Source: Lachnospiraceae bacterium (GTDB taxonomy: Bacteria; Bacillota; Clostridia; Lachnospirales; Lachnospiraceae). Taken from it: a DNA stretch of 64,000 nucleotides. Where the stretch lies: NCBI GenBank assembly GCA_902363555.1, contig CABJAM010000006.1, forward strand, positions 17,854-81,853. The letters are read 5' to 3'. The position numbers and the translations under genes are program-made. The notes beneath the pieces are model-generated. The model was not told the DNA's origin. It did no database searches and worked only from the letters and a program-made list of their open reading frames with translations. Positions within the stretch are counted from its first letter, which is position 1; every line of letters begins with the position of its first letter. Positions 60,814-64,000 of the stretch are shown here, piece by piece.

Positions 60814-62487
60814 ATGACACAAAAACAGATATTAATTGTAGAAGATAATGAACTCAACAGAGCTATGTTAAGCGAGATATTGTCAGACAACTATAAAGTT
60901 TTAGAAGCGGAAAACGGAAAAGATGCATTGGATATTCTGGAGCAAAATAGGGATGATATCCATTTAATTCTTTTGGATATTATGATGCCCGTTATGGATG
61001 GATATACTTTTTTGGACACGATTAAGACGGATGCAGAACTAGCATTGATTCCAGTCATTGTGACAACTCAGGGAGACAGTGAAGCGGATGAAGTAAATGC
61101 TCTTGCTCATGGTGCAACAGATTTTGTACCAAAGCCTTATCGCCCTCAGGTAATTCTCCACAGGGTAGCAAATTTCATCAAACTGCGTGAGACTGCAGCC
61201 CTGATAAACCAGTTCCGATATGACCGGCTTACCGGACTTTATACAAAAGAGTTCTTTTATCAGAAAGCCAGGGAATGTCTTGAGGCAAATCCTGAAAAGG
61301 AATATACAATTTTATGTTCAAATTTTGAGGATTTCAAATGGTATAATGATACCTTTGGACGGGAAGCAGGAGATAAGATTCTAAGAGAGGGAGCTGAAAT
61401 TTTCAAGGAAAGAGTAGGAGAGAATGCTATCTGTTGTCGATATAATGCAGACCGTTTTCTATGTCTTCTTGACAAGGAACGGGAAAAAATTGGACGGGAA
61501 TATTTTGTAAAAAGCAGGGAGAGCAAACGTTCATCGTTGACGGAAAACATTTCTGTAAAACTCGGTATTTATGAGATTATGGATTCCTCCATTCCTGTTG
61601 AGCAAATGTGTGACAGGGCACTTTGGGTCGTGGATCGTGTAAAAGGAATGTATAATCAAAGCATCGCTGTTTACGATGATTCCTTTCGCGAAAAATTGCT
61701 GCGGGAAAAGGCGATTACGGATGTCATGGTGACAGCGCTGGAAGAGGGGGAGTTTATTGTTTATCTTCAGCCAAAATACAGTTTGAATAATAACCGGATA
61801 GTCGGTGCGGAAGCTTTGGTACGGTGGATACATCCGGAATGGGGATTTATGTTCCCTGGAGAGTTTATTCCATTGTTTGAGAAGAATGGTTTTATTTCCA
61901 GTCTGGATCAATTTGTATGGGAGAACGTGTGTGCAAAACTTCAAGAGTGGAAAGAGAAAGGGGATCTGCTTCTTCCGGTGTCGGTAAATGTATCAAGAAA
62001 CGATATCTTTCAGAGGTCTTTGGTAGACATTTTTAGCGGACTTATAAAAAAATATGATATTGATCCGCAATATCTCCATTTGGAGATTACGGAGAGTGCC
62101 TATGCAGAGTGTGGGAATCGGATAGGTAATACAATAGAGGAATTGCGAAAGTTAGGTTTCTCTATTGAGATGGACGATTTTGGAAGCGGATATTCTTCTT
62201 TAAATTTGCTGAGCCAAATGTCATTGGATATTTTAAAACTGGATATGAAACTCGTCAAGAACGAAATGACGAAATCAATGGAGAAAAGCATTCTGAATGA
62301 TATCATTAACATGGCTCATAGAATGAATCTGACCATAGTGGCAGAGGGAATAGAAACAAGGGAACAAATGAAACGATTACAGTCTCTGGGGTGTGATTAT
62401 GCGCAGGGATATTTTTTCGCAAAGCCAATGCCTATTACGGAATTTGAAGAATTACTAAAAGGCCAGCGTAAGGAAGATATCCTATAA
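60814..62487 (+). CDS. REC-GGDEF-EAL response regulator (c-di-GMP phosphodiesterase)
   Basis: 557 residues. The receiver (ILIVEDNELNRAMLSEILS; Asp in LLDIMMPVMDGY) is intact. The GGDEF domain is degenerate: RYNADRF (about 210-216) replaces RYGGDEF, so it should not make c-di-GMP but may bind GTP. The EAL domain is intact: AEALVRW (about 332-338), ITESAYAE, DDFGSGYSSL (about 453-462) and AEGIET. It therefore probably degrades c-di-GMP. AAAGGCGG is 9 bases before the ATG at 60814; the frame opens earlier without a site. Confidence 0.92.
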   Translation: MTQKQILIVEDNELNRAMLSEILSDNYKVLEAENGKDALDILEQNRDDIHLILLDIMMPVMDGYTFLDTIKTDAELALIPVIVTTQGDSEADEVNALAHGATDFVPKPYRPQVILHRVANFIKLRETAALINQFRYDRLTGLYTKEFFYQKARECLEANPEKEYTILCSNFEDFKWYNDTFGREAGDKILREGAEIFKERVGENAICCRYNADRFLCLLDKEREKIGREYFVKSRESKRSSLTENISVKLGIYEIMDSSIPVEQMCDRALWVVDRVKGMYNQSIAVYDDSFREKLLREKAITDVMVTALEEGEFIVYLQPKYSLNNNRIVGAEALVRWIHPEWGFMFPGEFIPLFEKNGFISSLDQFVWENVCAKLQEWKEKGDLLLPVSVNVSRNDIFQRSLVDIFSGLIKKYDIDPQYLHLEITESAYAECGNRIGNTIEELRKLGFSIEMDDFGSGYSSLNLLSQMSLDILKLDMKLVKNEMTKSMEKSILNDIINMAHRMNLTIVAEGIETREQMKRLQSLGCDYAQGYFFAKPMPITEFEELLKGQRKEDIL

Positions 62488-62795
62488 GTGTTAAAATATG
62501 GTTGTGAAGGTATTTCTGCGATTCTTATGAGTATATCGCTTCCGGAAAATCGGGCAGATGTTTTTGGAATAAAAATGGGGCAAACCGTGACTATCTGGCA
62601 GGAGTCCTAAATCGACGGAGTTTCAGTTTGCCATGAATTCCATTTGTAAGGATGATTATCCTCTGTCTGTGTGCCCTTTTGATCTGGATAATTAAAAAAG
62701 GTCAATGATACGTATGGATATGATATGGGAGATACATTGCTTAAGTCTTTTATAAGTTTTCATAAGAAATACAGAAGTAGAAGGGAGGAAAAGAA
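62488..62795. other. Gap with a GGDEF-domain remnant
   Basis: Bases 62632-62763 encode, with one missing base near 62692, NSICKDDYPLSVCPFDLDN, then KKVNDTYGYDMGDTLLKSF, the first half of a GGDEF domain. No start or second half is present. Bases 62488-62630 show nothing I can identify. Confidence 0.6.
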
Positions 62796-64000
62796 ATGGA
62801 TATTAGAATAACACACATTTTACGAATAAAAGAAAAGATAGGAACACTAATTTTTTGTTTCGTGTTGTTTTTGGCTTCGGTTTGTCCGATGACTGTATTT
62901 GCAGCAGAGACAGGAAAGGAACAGAAGACAGTCCGAGTCGGTTACGTAAATGTGGCAGCCTATGAAGAAGGCGGAGAGGGCGAATATAAACGTGGATATG
63001 GTTATGAGTATCTTCAGAAGATATCATATATTACCGGCTGGAAGTATGAGTATGTCTATGGTTCCTTCAAAGAATGCTATGAAATGCTGGTAAATGGAGA
63101 TATTGATCTGTTTGGCAACGTATCCTATAAACCAGAGCGTGCGGAATTATTTGATTTCGCCTCCTACCCACAGGGAAAAGACACTTACCTGCTGTATACA
63201 ACGAAAAAACATATGAAACTGCTTAGTGGAAACATTCAGCAGATGAACGGGTGTAAAATTGGTGTAACGGTTGGGAGCTTTCAGGAAGGTTTGTTGATGG
63301 ACTGGATGGAGAACAATCATATCCAGGCAGAAGCCGTAAAGTTTGACGGTTATGACACCTTGATGTCTGCGCTGGATGCCGGGGAGTTGGATGCTATTGC
63401 CACCCCTGATCTTTCCAGCAGTTATGATTATCTGCCCATTATCAATATTGGATTCAGTGATTACTATTTTGCCGTCTCCAAGACCCGGCCTGATATTTTG
63501 GCAGAATTAAATGAAGCATTGTATGAGATTCAGAGCTCAGAGCTTGATTACAACAATCTGCTGGTCAGCCGGTATTATAAACAGATGACAAACACTCAGG
63601 TGTTAAGTAATAAAGAGGGCGAATGGCTGGCTGATCATGAAAATATACTTAGAATCGGATATCTTGACGATAACCTTCCTTATTCCACACAATTAGAGGA
63701 TGGGGAAATGGGCGGTGTTATGAAAACGATAGCTGATATGCTGGAGGAGAAATTTGGAATCCTGGTGGAAACAAAATGCTATAAGACGAGCAGGCAGTAT
63801 AAGGAAGCGTTGGAAAAGGGAGAAGTAGATGTAATCGGTCCCTTATACGGTGATTTCTATTTGGCAGAGCTGGAAAATTATGTTTTGACAAATGCGTTTT
63901 TTTCTACAATACCGGTTATTATTTATAAGCAGCTTGATTTTAATATAAACTGTGCAACAATTGCGGTGGCGAACGAAAGTCTGTTTCATGAAGAGGTTCT
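62796..64000 (+). CDS. Start of a double solute-binding (SBP_bac_3) sensor protein, partial
   Basis: The frame is open from ATG 62796 (GGGAGG 7 bases upstream) to the window end, 401 codons. A signal peptide (LIFCFVLFLASVCPMTVFA) precedes two periplasmic binding domains: VRVGYVNVAAYEEGGEGEYK (about 46) to YYFAVSKTRPDILAELNEAL, and LRIGYLDDNLPYSTQLEDGE (about 285) onward. Tandem SBP3 domains in this arrangement normally lead into a hybrid histidine kinase or a GGDEF/EAL protein; that part lies beyond the window. Confidence 0.85.
   Translation, partial: MDIRITHILRIKEKIGTLIFCFVLFLASVCPMTVFAAETGKEQKTVRVGYVNVAAYEEGGEGEYKRGYGYEYLQKISYITGWKYEYVYGSFKECYEMLVNGDIDLFGNVSYKPERAELFDFASYPQGKDTYLLYTTKKHMKLLSGNIQQMNGCKIGVTVGSFQEGLLMDWMENNHIQAEAVKFDGYDTLMSALDAGELDAIATPDLSSSYDYLPIINIGFSDYYFAVSKTRPDILAELNEALYEIQSSELDYNNLLVSRYYKQMTNTQVLSNKEGEWLADHENILRIGYLDDNLPYSTQLEDGEMGGVMKTIADMLEEKFGILVETKCYKTSRQYKEALEKGEVDVIGPLYGDFYLAELENYVLTNAFFSTIPVIIYKQLDFNINCATIAVANESLFHEEV

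Noticed and set aside
17159..64000. CRISPR arrays and tRNA or rRNA genes
   Set aside because: I saw no regularly spaced repeats and no sequence with tRNA arms or rRNA landmarks.

Overview
The window looks like a chromosomal segment of a Clostridia species, most likely a Lachnospiraceae relative. The grounds are the gene order (dnaE-pfkA, coaX-dusB, greA-lysS), strong GGAGG ribosome binding sites, frequent TTG/GTG starts, consensus sigma-A promoters, and a conjugative element of a type common in gut Lachnospiraceae. All assignments come from reading the sequence and recalled family knowledge; no database search was run.

Layout. (1) 1-860 holds two large nested inverted repeats with no convincing gene. 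(2) 970-17158 is a mostly co-directional housekeeping block: hotdog thioesterase, dnaE, pfkA, a SpoU rRNA methyltransferase, an NfeD/SPFH pair, a truncated sensor remnant, a PD-(D/E)XK-like protein, argF (with ARG boxes), birA, a DUF6145-type gene, coaX, dusB, greA and lysS. Its intergenic gaps are rich in hairpins and tandem repeats. (3) 17159 to about 42056 is the transfer region of an integrative conjugative element placed directly after lysS. It carries excisionase-like and winged-helix genes, a pilin-like protein, VirB6/TrbL, an NlpC/P60-3D cell-wall hydrolase, PrgI/VirB3, VirB4, a RusA-like protein, a replication-relaxation-like protein, VirD4, an S1-domain protein, a 1499-residue thioester/Cna-B adhesin, a zinc-finger protein, a sigma factor, a signal peptidase, an XRE repressor and a broken SLOG gene. 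No integrase, relaxase or sortase is visible. (4) 42246-50283 is a lower-GC accessory stretch of small metabolic genes, four of them broken (counting the SLOG gene), followed by a MerR-type promoter, a DUF2268 protein, a deleted tipA-like regulator and a subtilase. (5) 50459-64000 is a cyclic-di-GMP and two-component signalling region: a double-GntR regulator, REC-HD-GYP-GGDEF, a Fic-hybrid histidine kinase fusion, a solute-binding lipoprotein, REC-GGDEF-EAL, a GGDEF remnant and the start of a double solute-binding sensor. IS4, IS3 and IS110 fragments cut through it.

How it fits together. In the element, VirD4 would couple DNA to a channel built from VirB2-, VirB3-, VirB6- and VirB4-like proteins. 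The NlpC/P60-3D protein would open the wall and the large adhesin would hold mating partners together. A strong promoter followed by a terminator-like hairpin precedes the channel operon, which suggests attenuation. On the right, the kinase, its co-translated binding protein and the two response regulators that make or break c-di-GMP look like one sensory circuit. The most unusual observations are the Fic-histidine kinase fusion, a bridge-RNA-like stem in the IS110 end, a RusA-like signature in a DUF6100-type protein, a hairpin-rich RNA-like element inside the conjugative element, and a canonical slippery heptamer at the frameshift in an inositol-phosphatase gene.
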